Assembly (NCBI GenBank): GCA_012523365.1
Contig: JAAYIQ010000002.1
Span: 1 to 64,000, forward strand
Length of the DNA stretch: 64,000 nt
Reading direction: 5' to 3'
DNA from: Clostridiaceae bacterium
GTDB lineage: Bacteria > Bacillota > Clostridia > Saccharofermentanales > Saccharofermentanaceae
Shown piece after piece: positions 25,026 through 34,097 of this stretch. Position 1 is the stretch's first letter. Every line of letters begins with the position of its first letter. The notes below the pieces were generated by a model. The model was not told the origin of the DNA. It searched no databases and was given only the letters and a program-made list of their open reading frames with translations. The position numbers were made by a program, and so were the translations under genes.

Positions 25026-27500
25026 TTACTTTGCGACGATATTCGCCAAACGCCCCTTCACGTATATGAATTTAACAATGTTACGCCCCGCTAAAACCTC
25101 GGGCAAACGCTCGTCTGCGCGAACGATCTTCTCGACCTCACCGGCGGAGAAGTCGCTACTGATATCGAGTTTGAATTTGACCTGTCCGTTGACTTGGACG
25201 GCGATCTCGATCGTATCGAGCACGAGAGCGGCCTCATCGTATTCCGGCCATTTTTGATTGAAGATCGAGTAGGCGTTTCCGAGCCTCTCCCACATCTCCT
25301 CGCAGAAATGCGGAGCGAAGGGCGACAGGAGCAGGAGGAGAGTTTCGCACGTCTTTCTTAAAAGCGCGGGCTTGACCTTTCCGGATTCGCGGTATTTGCC
25401 GATCGCATTTAGGAGCTCCATCAATCGGGCGATCGAAGTGTTGAACTGAAATCGTTCGGTATCGGCGGTTACGGATTTGATCGTGTAGTGAAGCGAGTAC
25501 ATAAGCGCTTTGTCGTCGCCGGACGGATCGCCGGAGAAAGGTTTGCCGGACGGACCGTCCGCGATCTCCTCGATCAGACGTTCGATACGCCCGATGAATT
25601 TGGCGATCGCCTGAAGTCCTCCGTCGCTCCACGGGCCTCCTTCAGTATACGCGAAGCCGAAGCCGAGATAGGTTCTAAAGACGTCGGAGCCGTATTTCTG
25701 AACGTATTCGTCCGGAGCGACCGTGTTGCCGCGGCTCTTGGACATCCGGTTGCCGTCCGGACCGAGGATGATCCCCTGGTGCACGAGAGATGCAAACGGC
25801 TCGTCGAAATTGAGGTAGCCCATGTCGCGTAAAGCTTTCGTGAAAAAGCGTGCGTACAACAGGTGCATCGCCGCATGCTCGGGGCCGCCGACGTATTTGT
25901 CGACGGGGCACATCGTGTTGATGAGCTCGCGGTCAAAAGGTTCTTTGTCGTTTCGGTTGTCCGGGTAGCGGAACTGATACCAGGAGGAGTCGACAAAGGT
26001 ATCCATCGTATCGGCATCTCTTCTGGCCGGTTTACCGCAGCGCGGGCACGGTATGTTAATAAACGCTTCGTTCTTCGTAAGCGGCGATTCGCCGTCCGGG
26101 CGGAATTCGATGTCGTACGGCAGAAGGACCGGAAGATCCTCATCGGGGACCGGGACGACGCCGCACTTTTCACAGTGGACGACCGGGATCGGTGTGCCCC
26201 AGTAACGCTGGCGGGAAATCAGCCAGTCGCGCAGGCGGAAATTGACCTTGAGCTCACCCATATCCCCGGCGGAAAGTTTCCCGATGATCGCGTGTACCGA
26301 ATCTTGAAAACCGAGGCCGTCGAATTCGCCGGAGTTGACGTTGATACCTTTTTCGATAAACGGAAGTTCGTCTTGCGCATCCGGAGCCGAGGCGATGACA
26401 CGGATGATCGGAAGCTCGAATTTTGTCGCGAATTCAAAGTCGCGCTCATCGTGTGCGGGAACGGCCATAACAATACCGGTCCCGTAGCCGGCGATGACAT
26501 AGTCCGCCGCCCAGATCGGGACCTTTTCGCCGGTGATCGGATGTATGGCAAAAGAGCCGGTAAACACGCCGGTCTTTTCCCGCGTCGTCGACATACGGTC
26601 GATGTCGCTGACCTTCTGGGTCTGCTCCCGATATCGGGCGACATCCGCTCGACAGTCTTCGGTCGTTAGCAAATCGCAAATATCGGATTCGGGCGCGACG
26701 ACGACGTAGGTGACGCCTAAAAGCGTGTCCGCGCGTGTTGTGAAAACGTTGAGCTTCAGGGGCTTATTGTCGGAATCGGTCAGAGGCTTTCCGTCTTTTT
26801 CACAGAAGAAGGAGATCTGCGCGCCCTCGGAGCGGCCGATCCAGTTGGTCTGGATCTTCTTGGTCTTTTCCGGCCAGTCGAGCTTCGGAAGGAAATCCAG
26901 GAGTTCCTGCGCGTACTTCGTGATCGCGAAAAACCATTGCGTCATATTCTTTCGGACGACTTCGGCGGAGCAACGCTCGCACGCGCCGTCGATCACCTGT
27001 TCGTTCGCAAGGACGGTGTTGCATTGCGGGCACCAGTTAACCGGCGCGTTCTTACGGTAGGCCAGGCCCTTCTCGAGAAGGCGCAGGAAAATCCACTGAT
27101 TCCAACGGTAATATTCGGGCATACATGTCGCGAGCTCGTAATTCCAGTCGTAGGTCGCACCGATTTCACGGAGCTGCTTCTGCATCGTGCGGATATTATT
27201 GAGCGTCGAGTCCTGCGGATGGATGCCGGTCTTGATCGCGTAGTTCTCCGCCGGAAGGCCGAAGGCGTCAAATCCCATCGGATGAAAGACATTATGTCCC
27301 TGCATGCGCTTCATGCGCGCCCAGGAGTCCGTAAGACCGAAGTTATACCAATGGCCGACGTGGAGGTTGGCGCCCGAAGGGTACGAGAACATCTCGAGGC
27401 AATAGAGCTTCTTGTCCTTCGCGTCCGGGTCGAACTTATAAAGCTCGGTTTCTTCCCAGCGCTTTTGCCATTTCTTGTCTGTTTTGATCGAGTATGCCAT
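25026..27500 (-). CDS. leuS: Leucine-tRNA ligase
   Basis: 824 residues from ATG at 27500 (start [17 protein letters not shown]); the 15 extra residues in the track are not conserved in LeuS. Class I signatures are HVGH (residues 47-50) and NRMSKS, where R replaces the first K of KMSKS. The editing (CP1) domain and zinc-like CxxC pairs are present: CPQC/CERC near 160-180 and CEKC/CPRC near 440-490. Length is normal. It charges tRNA-Leu. No T-box leader is visible; a promoter-like TATAAT (27576 region) and a GC-rich hairpin precede the gene. Monocistronic, convergent with the amylase gene. Confidence 0.97.
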   Translation of the reverse strand: MAYSIKTDKKWQKRWEETELYKFDPDAKDKKLYCLEMFSYPSGANLHVGHWYNFGLTDSWARMKRMQGHNVFHPMGFDAFGLPAENYAIKTGIHPQDSTLNNIRTMQKQLREIGATYDWNYELATCMPEYYRWNQWIFLRLLEKGLAYRKNAPVNWCPQCNTVLANEQVIDGACERCSAEVVRKNMTQWFFAITKYAQELLDFLPKLDWPEKTKKIQTNWIGRSEGAQISFFCEKDGKPLTDSDNKPLKLNVFTTRADTLLGVTYVVVAPESDICDLLTTEDCRADVARYREQTQKVSDIDRMSTTREKTGVFTGSFAIHPITGEKVPIWAADYVIAGYGTGIVMAVPAHDERDFEFATKFELPIIRVIASAPDAQDELPFIEKGINVNSGEFDGLGFQDSVHAIIGKLSAGDMGELKVNFRLRDWLISRQRYWGTPIPVVHCEKCGVVPVPDEDLPVLLPYDIEFRPDGESPLTKNEAFINIPCPRCGKPARRDADTMDTFVDSSWYQFRYPDNRNDKEPFDRELINTMCPVDKYVGGPEHAAMHLLYARFFTKALRDMGYLNFDEPFASLVHQGIILGPDGNRMSKSRGNTVAPDEYVQKYGSDVFRTYLGFGFAYTEGGPWSDGGLQAIAKFIGRIERLIEEIADGPSGKPFSGDPSGDDKALMYSLHYTIKSVTADTERFQFNTSIARLMELLNAIGKYRESGKVKPALLRKTCETLLLLLSPFAPHFCEEMWERLGNAYSIFNQKWPEYDEAALVLDTIEIAVQVNGQVKFKLDISSDFSAGEVEKIVRADERLPEVLAGRNIVKFIYVKGRLANIVAK

Positions 27501-27530
27501 AATCTTCGCCTCGCTTGGTATAAAATGGTT

Positions 27531-27557
27531 CGCGCACCGGCTCAAAGAGGGTGCGCG
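27531..27557 (-). promoter_or_regulatory. GC-rich hairpin in the leuS leader
   Basis: CGCGCACC / GGTGCGCG pair perfectly around an 11-base loop in the 5' leader between the probable promoter and leuS. There is no U-tract, so it is not a terminator. Possible RNA-level control; function unknown. Confidence 0.4.
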
Positions 27558-27695
27558 TGAGCTTTTACTTCAAAAGATTATAACAGATAGACAGGGGAAT
27601 CACCAATACGATATGCTGTTGAGAAACCACTCGAAACCGATCGGCGGAATGGTTTTATATCCCCAATATACATATCGGATGAAACGGAGAATAAC

Positions 27696-28514
27696 ATGAT
27701 CAGGCTGATCGCATCGGATATGGACGGTACGCTTCTGGATGAGAACGGAAAACTACCCGTAGAGTTTCCGGCGCTTCTCCGGGAGATAACGGGGAAAGGA
27801 ATTCGCTTTGTCGCGGCGAGCGGGCGCCAGAACGCCAGCCTCGCGGAGCTTTTTCGGCCTTTTCCGGAGCCGGTGATATTGATGTCCAATAACGGCGCTT
27901 TTATTCGCACCGCGGAAGAAACAATCTTATGCAGATCTTTTACGAAAGAACAGAGGGTTCTTACCGAGGAGATCGGGGCACGGATGACCGACGGTCTTTT
28001 TATCGCATCGTGCCCGGGCAGTGCGTATGCGCTTCGACCCGCGGGGCGATCCGTTGAGCATTATCTTTCCGAGATGGTGCCGTTTTTCGAAAAGCTGCAG
28101 CCGATCGATTCGTTTGACGGAATTGACGAACCGATAATCAATTACTCCGCATGTGATTTTCGGGGAAGCGAGAAGCACTTGTTGCCGCTTTTCGAGAAAT
28201 TAAAGCCGGACTTGCGTGTGACGATCTCCGGGGATGTCTGGCTCGATGTATCTCTTCCGGACGTTAACAAGGGAAGCGGCCTGCGGGCGATCATGAAATA
28301 CCTGGGATTGACGAGCGACGAGACCGCCGCGTTCGGAGACTATCTTAACGATACCGAGCTTCTCGCGGAAGCGAAATACGGATTCGCGATGGAAAATGCA
28401 CACCCCGATTTGCTGGAGAACGCAGGGTACCGGGCACCGGCGAATTCCGAAAACGGGGTTGTCCGCACGATCCGGCGACTTCTGGATACGCCCGGATCAT
28501 TTGATGTCGGATAA
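27696..28514 (+). CDS. Cof-type HAD-superfamily phosphatase
   Basis: 272 residues. HAD motif I DMDGTLLDENG (about 8-18) with nucleophile Asp, motif II in LMSNNGA, and motif IV FGDYLNDTELL (about 208-218). A large C2-type cap occupies residues ~85-185. Cof-like enzymes dephosphorylate sugar phosphates, FMN or PLP; substrate cannot be told. CGGAGAATAAC precedes the ATG. Single gene divergent from leuS. Confidence 0.92.
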   Translation: MIRLIASDMDGTLLDENGKLPVEFPALLREITGKGIRFVAASGRQNASLAELFRPFPEPVILMSNNGAFIRTAEETILCRSFTKEQRVLTEEIGARMTDGLFIASCPGSAYALRPAGRSVEHYLSEMVPFFEKLQPIDSFDGIDEPIINYSACDFRGSEKHLLPLFEKLKPDLRVTISGDVWLDVSLPDVNKGSGLRAIMKYLGLTSDETAAFGDYLNDTELLAEAKYGFAMENAHPDLLENAGYRAPANSENGVVRTIRRLLDTPGSFDVG

Positions 28515-28563
28515 CGTGCCGACGCGACACGTCACGGGAACCGGTACGGCGAGTGAAGTTCGG

Positions 28564-29409
28564 TCAACTTCCGAAAAGAATCCTGCTCACCAGGATCAGC
28601 ACCAGGATGTGAACCGGATAAAATGCGTAATAAGCGTACTGCGCAATCCGGCCGGGGCGTCGGCCTTTCTCCGGAAGGTAACTGATGAAAACCGTCGCGA
28701 TCGATACGCCGACCGGATCCAGTTCGCGGGTCAATCGGTATTGGATGAACATATATGTCGCCAGAAGCATCGCCATACAAAGAAAGGCTGCGGCCACGTT
28801 GGGGCCCGAGACGACTTTGTCGACCGCATAAAAAACCAGAACCAGAAGCACGATGAACACACCGAGGTGAACCGGGAGAACAAAGGGTAATGCGAGGCAA
28901 AAAACCACAAGAGAGATTCCGAAGAGTTGAAGCATGGCGATCGGCCAGTTCGGAACCTTCATTCCCTTCGGCCATTCCACCAAATCCTGAGGGCTGACCC
29001 GAATATCAAAACGATCGGATTTGGTTTGCGCGTTGGCTTCCAGTAGGCGCATACTGGCAATTCGCCTGGGACCGCACGGAACCAGTATTTCCAGACCGTA
29101 AACGAGTCCGAATCCGATCAGGATCGCATACATCGGATTGAGCGAAAAGCCTGCCGAACCGTCGAGGGACCGGTTGAAAAGAAACAGAATCAATTGAGCC
29201 AGTGAAGCGGTCAGAGACAGCCGCAAGAAATAATTCCCGGAATTGCGCGTCCGTTCAAATCCGGTGATCAGGGACCGCACGAAAATCGGTATCGACATAA
29301 GCCCGAGAAGTCTGAAACTCAGCCCGACCGGCCCGGGAAGATGTTCCCCGAAAATCGCCGAAACACTTCCGAAGGCAAACAACACACAACCCAGAAGCTT
29401 TTTGTACAC
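28564..29409 (-). CDS. TraX-family integral membrane protein
   Basis: 281 residues from GTG at 29409 behind TAAGGGTGA; the track's TTG at 29430 lies on the likely -10 element. Eight or so hydrophobic segments. The end YAYYAFYPVHILVLIL matches the conserved C-terminal signature of the TraX group (FYPxHLxxL), found in F-plasmid pilin acetylation and in many chromosomal Clostridia genes of unknown function. No conjugation genes are nearby, so an acyltransferase-type envelope role is more likely than conjugation. Confidence 0.82.
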   Translation of the reverse strand: MYKKLLGCVLFAFGSVSAIFGEHLPGPVGLSFRLLGLMSIPIFVRSLITGFERTRNSGNYFLRLSLTASLAQLILFLFNRSLDGSAGFSLNPMYAILIGFGLVYGLEILVPCGPRRIASMRLLEANAQTKSDRFDIRVSPQDLVEWPKGMKVPNWPIAMLQLFGISLVVFCLALPFVLPVHLGVFIVLLVLVFYAVDKVVSGPNVAAAFLCMAMLLATYMFIQYRLTRELDPVGVSIATVFISYLPEKGRRPGRIAQYAYYAFYPVHILVLILVSRILFGS

Positions 29410-29444
29410 AAAATCACCCTTATTATACAAATGCTCTTTTTCAA

Positions 29445-29473
29445 TTGAACAGACTCCTTTTTTATTGTATCAT
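29445..29473 (+). promoter_or_regulatory. Promoter of mreB
   Basis: TTGAAC (29445-29450), 17-base spacer, TATCAT (29468-29473), 70 bases before mreB. Confidence 0.5.
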
Positions 29474-29544
29474 TAACGATGCTGATTTGTATTTGTATTC
29501 GCACGGCGGATCGCATCCGCTGCATATAAGCTAAGGAGCATCAC

Positions 29545-30555
29545 ATGGGATTTGGAATGGACATCGGTATCGATCTGGGTACCAGCAGTGTTTTGATATA
29601 TGTAAGAGGGCGCGGCGTTATTCTTAAAGAGCCGTCGGTCGTTGCCGTAAACACGAAGACCGGCAAGGTCCTGGCGGTCGGCGAGAGCGCGAGCCTTATG
29701 CTCGGCAGAACCCCCGGTGTCGTCGAGGCGATTCGCCCTCTGCGCGACGGCGTTATTTCGGATTTTAAAGTAACCGAGGTTATGCTCAAGGCCTTTATCG
29801 GCCGAGTATGCCACGGAATTCGAGCCACCTATTTCAAGCCGACCATCGTTGTTTGTGTGCCGTCGGTGATTACACCCGTCGAGCAGAAGGCTGTTGAGGA
29901 TGCTTGCCGTCACGCGGGTGCCAAGGACGTTTTTCTGATTCGTGAGCCGATCGCGGCCGCCATCGGAGCGGGTATCGATATTACCAAAGCATGCGGCTCG
30001 ATGATTGTCGATATCGGCGGCGGTACGACGGATATCGCGGTTATTTCACTCTGCGAGCCGGTTGTCGATTATTCCCTTAAGGTCGCAGGAGATAAATTTG
30101 ACGAAGCAATCGTCAAGCATGTGCGCCGGAAGCATAATGTCCTGATCGGCGAGAAGACCGCCGAGGAGCTCAAGATCCGAATCGGTTGCGCATATCCCCG
30201 CGAGGAGGAAGCAACGATGGATGTCCGCGGCAGAAACCTGATCACCGGACTTCCCGCTACCGTAACCGTATCTTCCACTGAGATTCTCGAGTCATTGGAG
30301 GAGCCGGTCGCTCAGATTTTCGACGCGGTTCACTCGGTCCTGGAGCGGACGCCCCCGGAACTGATGGCGGATATCAGCCAGAGAGGTATCGTGATGACCG
30401 GAGGCGGTGCTCTTTTGTACGGCTTGGATCGCATGTTGGCCACCAAGATCGGAATCGACGTATTTGTTGCGGAGGATGCTGTCAGTTGCGTGGCGATCGG
30501 AACGGGTAAAGCGCTCAACATGATGGACAAGTTCGCCGCACTCGGAGACGCATAA
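29545..30555 (+). CDS. mreB: Rod-shape-determining protein MreB/Mbl
   Basis: 336 residues, normal for the family. Actin-fold signatures: phosphate-1 IGIDLGTSSVLIY (about 7-19), connect-1, phosphate-2 IVDIGGGTTDIAVISL (about 153-168) and adenosine motif MTGGGALLYGLD (about 284-295). It polymerises under the membrane and guides lateral wall synthesis. mreC and mreD are absent, which suggests an Mbl-type second copy, as in other Bacillota. It is followed after 18 bases by an ABC exporter pair that may be co-transcribed. Confidence 0.95.
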   Translation: MGFGMDIGIDLGTSSVLIYVRGRGVILKEPSVVAVNTKTGKVLAVGESASLMLGRTPGVVEAIRPLRDGVISDFKVTEVMLKAFIGRVCHGIRATYFKPTIVVCVPSVITPVEQKAVEDACRHAGAKDVFLIREPIAAAIGAGIDITKACGSMIVDIGGGTTDIAVISLCEPVVDYSLKVAGDKFDEAIVKHVRRKHNVLIGEKTAEELKIRIGCAYPREEEATMDVRGRNLITGLPATVTVSSTEILESLEEPVAQIFDAVHSVLERTPPELMADISQRGIVMTGGGALLYGLDRMLATKIGIDVFVAEDAVSCVAIGTGKALNMMDKFAALGDA

Positions 30556-30573
30556 TCACTCGACGGGGACAAC

Positions 30574-31275
30574 ATGGCATTTATTGAATTTGAAGGGGTC
30601 GGCAAAAGATACCGGATGGGTGAGTATTTCATCCCGGCCCTTTCGAAAGTGTGTTTTGCGATCGAGAAGGGCGAAACCGCCATTATCTCCGGACCCAGCG
30701 GCGCCGGCAAGACTACGGTACTGAATATTCTCGGCGGCATGGACACGTGTGATGAGGGACGGGTCGTTCTTGACGGAACCGTAATCAGCAATTTATCACC
30801 AAAGGCGCTGACTCGTTTCCGTCGTGAGGAAGTCGGCTTTGTTTTCCAGTTCTACAATCTGATACCGAATTTGACGGCGCTCGAAAATGTTGAGCTCGCC
30901 ACGGAGATATGTCGGAACCCGATGGATCCCCGGTCCGTGATGGATCAGGTCGGTCTTTCCGACCGACTCGGAAACTTTCCCTCACAGCTTTCCGGCGGCG
31001 AGCAACAGCGGGTCGCAATCGCCAGAGCAATCGCGAGAAACCCCAAAATCCTTCTGTGTGACGAGCCGACGGGTGCTTTGGACGATGATACCGGAAAATC
31101 AATACTCCGTCTGCTTCGCGACATGAGCGATCGATTGGGGATGACGGTTGTCATCATTTCTCATAATACGGCGTATACCCCGATTGCCGACCGCGTCATT
31201 CATTTGAAGAACGGCTCCGTCGCGAGGATTGATCGCAATGCCTCCCCCGTCGATGTCGACCAAATTGTGGGGTGA
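30574..31275 (+). CDS. ABC transporter ATP-binding protein (LolD/MacB type)
   Basis: 233 residues. Walker A GPSGAGKTT (about 41-49), Q-loop VFQFYNLIPNLTALENVEL, signature LSGGEQQRVAIARAIA, Walker B ILLCDEPTGALD and H-loop SHN. The Q-loop wording is diagnostic for the MacB/LolD/BceA group that pairs with FtsX-type permeases, which follows immediately. Such pairs are mechanotransmission machines that export peptides or sense antibiotics. Confidence 0.95.
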   Translation: MAFIEFEGVGKRYRMGEYFIPALSKVCFAIEKGETAIISGPSGAGKTTVLNILGGMDTCDEGRVVLDGTVISNLSPKALTRFRREEVGFVFQFYNLIPNLTALENVELATEICRNPMDPRSVMDQVGLSDRLGNFPSQLSGGEQQRVAIARAIARNPKILLCDEPTGALDDDTGKSILRLLRDMSDRLGMTVVIISHNTAYTPIADRVIHLKNGSVARIDRNASPVDVDQIVG

Positions 31276-31282
31276 CAAGAGA

Positions 31283-33814
31283 ATGAAACGCACGATGAGA
31301 AAAGGAATCGTACGCGCGATTACCGGAAGCATGGGTCGTTTCCTCTCTGTTTTTTCGATCGTAGCGATCGGGTGCGGGCTGTTTGCCGGTGTTCGCTCCG
31401 CAGGGGATGAAATGCGGGCGACGACGGACCGATACTTTGATTCTTCCGTTTTGGCGGATGCGCAAATCTATACACCGATCGGTTTCCGTGAATCTGATTT
31501 AGAGAGATTTTCCGGGATGGAAGGAGTCGCGCGATTTATGCCGGGATGTGTCGTCGTCGCGGAGAGCGAATACGGCGACGAAATCCGTAATGTTCGCGTT
31601 CAAACGATTTCCGGGGGTGAGATTTATGATCGGATTAACCTTCCGAAGGTCATTGAAGGCCGGCTTCCAGGGGCTCCGGACGAATGTGTCGTTGAGTATC
31701 GCGCGATTCAGGACGGATCGTATTCACTGGGCGAGAAGGTGAAGCTTACCATTCCGGACGGAAGCACGCAATCGATGCTGTTACGTGAGAACGATCTGAC
31801 GATCGTCGGCGCGATCGATTCTCCGCTCTATCTTTCATTTTCATGGTCAGCAATATCAATCGTAAGCAGCGAGCCCAAATACAATATATTTACCGGTAAC
31901 GATGCGTTTTACCCGGACCGGTTTAATTTCATGTATTTTACCTTTAAGGGCAGTGCAGACGCTTTCTCCTATTCGCCGGAGTATGACGAGATCATTCAGG
32001 ACGGAACGGGGAACCTGCGATATGAAGCGCGAGTGTGGGCAAACGACCTTTATGCCGCCTATTCGGGTGGGGCCGTAAATGAGTTTCCGGAAATCTCCGA
32101 GGAGTTGATCCGGGAGTTTTTCGACTCGGGCTCAGAACCTTTTTACGTATTGACGCGTGACGATGTCCAGGGGTATACGCTTTTCGAGAATGATGCGCGA
32201 AGAGTGGACGGATTGGCGAAAATATTCCCTGCACTGTTCTATTTGGTTGCGGCGCTGGTCTGCCTGACGACGATGACCCGAATGGTTGACGAGGAGCGGA
32301 TTCAAATCGGCGTGATGAAGGCACTCGGATATTCCGCGGCGGCGATTTCGGTCAAGTATGTCGCGTATGCAACGCTGGCCGGATTGCTCGGAGGGTTGTT
32401 CGGGACAGCGATCGGTTTTCAGATCTTTCCGAGAGTGATTTATAAACCATATCTTATCATGTATCGATTACCGCCGATACGTCCGGTGTTCCGCTACGAA
32501 CATGCCTGGCCGGCGCTTCTTATCGCGGTATTCGCTATCGTACTCGCGACGGTTTTAGCAATTCTGAAAATCTTGCGCAGTCGTCCGGCAGAACTGATGC
32601 GACCGAAACCGCCGTTGGTCGGTAGATCTGTACCGGCGGAAAAGGTCGGGTTGATTTGGAATCGGATGAGTTTTTTTCACAAAGTAACCGTGCGCAATCT
32701 GTTTCGTTACGAAAAGCGCCTGATCATGACCGTCCTCGGCATCGCGGGCTGTACCGCGCTGATCCTGACCGGCTTCGGGCTCAGAAATGCCGTGAACGAT
32801 ATTATCGACAAGCAGTTTTCCGACATTCTGCTTCACGATATCCGCGTCTACTTAAAAGATCCGGTCACCGATGTTCAAAGCGACGTCTCGATCTCTTTGC
32901 TCTCTTCAATCGAGGGAGTTGAAGGCGTGTGTCCGATTTCAGCCCAAACGGCGACGGTTTTCGGTGAAGACGGGGAGGAACTGGAACTCTCGCTCGTTGT
33001 GCCGGCGGACGTCGATCAGTTCAAAGACTACTTCAATCTCCGTGAGCGTGAAAGCGGCCGACCGATTGCTCTGCCTGCCGACGGCGTCATTCTTTCGGAG
33101 AAGGCATCGAAGCTTCTCGGACTCCGAAAAGGCGATACTGCCCGGATTGAGCCGGCGGGTTCCGAGGCTTTTGAAGCCCCAATCGTCGCGATCGCCGAAA
33201 ACTACGTCGAACATTATGTATATATGTCGCCGGAATACGCCTCGCGTGTGTTCGGAAACTTAGAACCGATCAACGTCCTTCTGACCCGAACCGACGATCT
33301 TGACGGTGACGCCGCGGACCTCCTGGCGAAAGAGATTCTCGAAAAGGACGAATTTTCGGCCCTTATGAGTTACTCGACGGTTAAGGCGCGAATGCACGTG
33401 ATTTTCCGGAATTTGGACGCATTGATCTATGTCCTGATCGGCTCAGCGTTTGCTCTGGCGTTAATCGTCTTATACAACCTGACCAACATCAACGTTAAGG
33501 AGAGGATTCGCGAAATCGCAACCTTGAAGGTGCTCGGGTTTTATGACACGGAGGTCTCGGCGTACGTCTTCCGCGAAAACGCCGTCCTGACATTGGTCGG
33601 GGCCGGACCGGGTCTTTTATTGGGTATGCTCATGCATTCCTCGGTCACACTGTCGGGCGAGGTCGATATGATCATGTTCGGAAGACAAATTCACCCCGAG
33701 AGCTTTGTGCTCGCTTTTCTGATCACCTGCGGATTTTCGGTCATTATTCACGCAATTATGCATTTTTACCTGAAACGGATCGGGATGGTAGAGTCGCTGA
33801 AGTCGGTTGAATAA
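31283..33814 (+). CDS. FtsX-family ABC permease
   Basis: 843 residues from ATG at 31283, 7 bases after the ATPase stop; the track's earlier ATG lies inside the ATPase gene. One N-terminal transmembrane helix, a large extracytoplasmic domain (~200 residues), three helices forming the first FtsX core (about 335-450), another helix and large domain (~500-700), and a second FtsX core at the C-terminus (EIATLKVLGFYDTEVSAYVFRENAVL is the classic FtsX motif). This duplicated layout belongs to ABC exporters of unknown substrate common in Clostridia. Confidence 0.92.
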   Translation: MKRTMRKGIVRAITGSMGRFLSVFSIVAIGCGLFAGVRSAGDEMRATTDRYFDSSVLADAQIYTPIGFRESDLERFSGMEGVARFMPGCVVVAESEYGDEIRNVRVQTISGGEIYDRINLPKVIEGRLPGAPDECVVEYRAIQDGSYSLGEKVKLTIPDGSTQSMLLRENDLTIVGAIDSPLYLSFSWSAISIVSSEPKYNIFTGNDAFYPDRFNFMYFTFKGSADAFSYSPEYDEIIQDGTGNLRYEARVWANDLYAAYSGGAVNEFPEISEELIREFFDSGSEPFYVLTRDDVQGYTLFENDARRVDGLAKIFPALFYLVAALVCLTTMTRMVDEERIQIGVMKALGYSAAAISVKYVAYATLAGLLGGLFGTAIGFQIFPRVIYKPYLIMYRLPPIRPVFRYEHAWPALLIAVFAIVLATVLAILKILRSRPAELMRPKPPLVGRSVPAEKVGLIWNRMSFFHKVTVRNLFRYEKRLIMTVLGIAGCTALILTGFGLRNAVNDIIDKQFSDILLHDIRVYLKDPVTDVQSDVSISLLSSIEGVEGVCPISAQTATVFGEDGEELELSLVVPADVDQFKDYFNLRERESGRPIALPADGVILSEKASKLLGLRKGDTARIEPAGSEAFEAPIVAIAENYVEHYVYMSPEYASRVFGNLEPINVLLTRTDDLDGDAADLLAKEILEKDEFSALMSYSTVKARMHVIFRNLDALIYVLIGSAFALALIVLYNLTNINVKERIREIATLKVLGFYDTEVSAYVFRENAVLTLVGAGPGLLLGMLMHSSVTLSGEVDMIMFGRQIHPESFVLAFLITCGFSVIIHAIMHFYLKRIGMVESLKSVE

Positions 33815-33865
33815 TGATTTATCTTTGCGGCGAACGACGATGCCCGCAGTCCGGAGGATTTTTGA

Positions 33866-33895
33866 TTGACATAACCGAACGATCCGATTTATAAT
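33866..33895 (+). promoter_or_regulatory. Promoter of rho
   Basis: TTGACA (33866-33871), 18-base spacer, TATAAT (33890-33895): both hexamers are consensus. The start of transcription near 33902 leaves a ~195-base leader before rho, long enough for Rho-dependent autoregulation. Confidence 0.68.
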
Positions 33896-34097
33896 GATCG
33901 AAGTTCCATTTTTTATTGCGCGGCGATTTTCGCCTGATTCGCAGACTCAGTTACAACAAAGAGAAATTCCATTGAATGATTTATCACATGACTCGGTTTA
34001 ATGTCGCGCTTTCGCGTGTACGGTCCAAATTCAGCGGTCGAGCGTGAAAACATGCTCTTTTTCCGAAATCTTCTATACTGTTTCACAGAGGTAAAAC

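Noticed and set aside
27501-27695. T-box riboswitch upstream of leuS
   Set aside because: The leader is too short and lacks the AGGGUGGNACCGCG antiterminator sequence.
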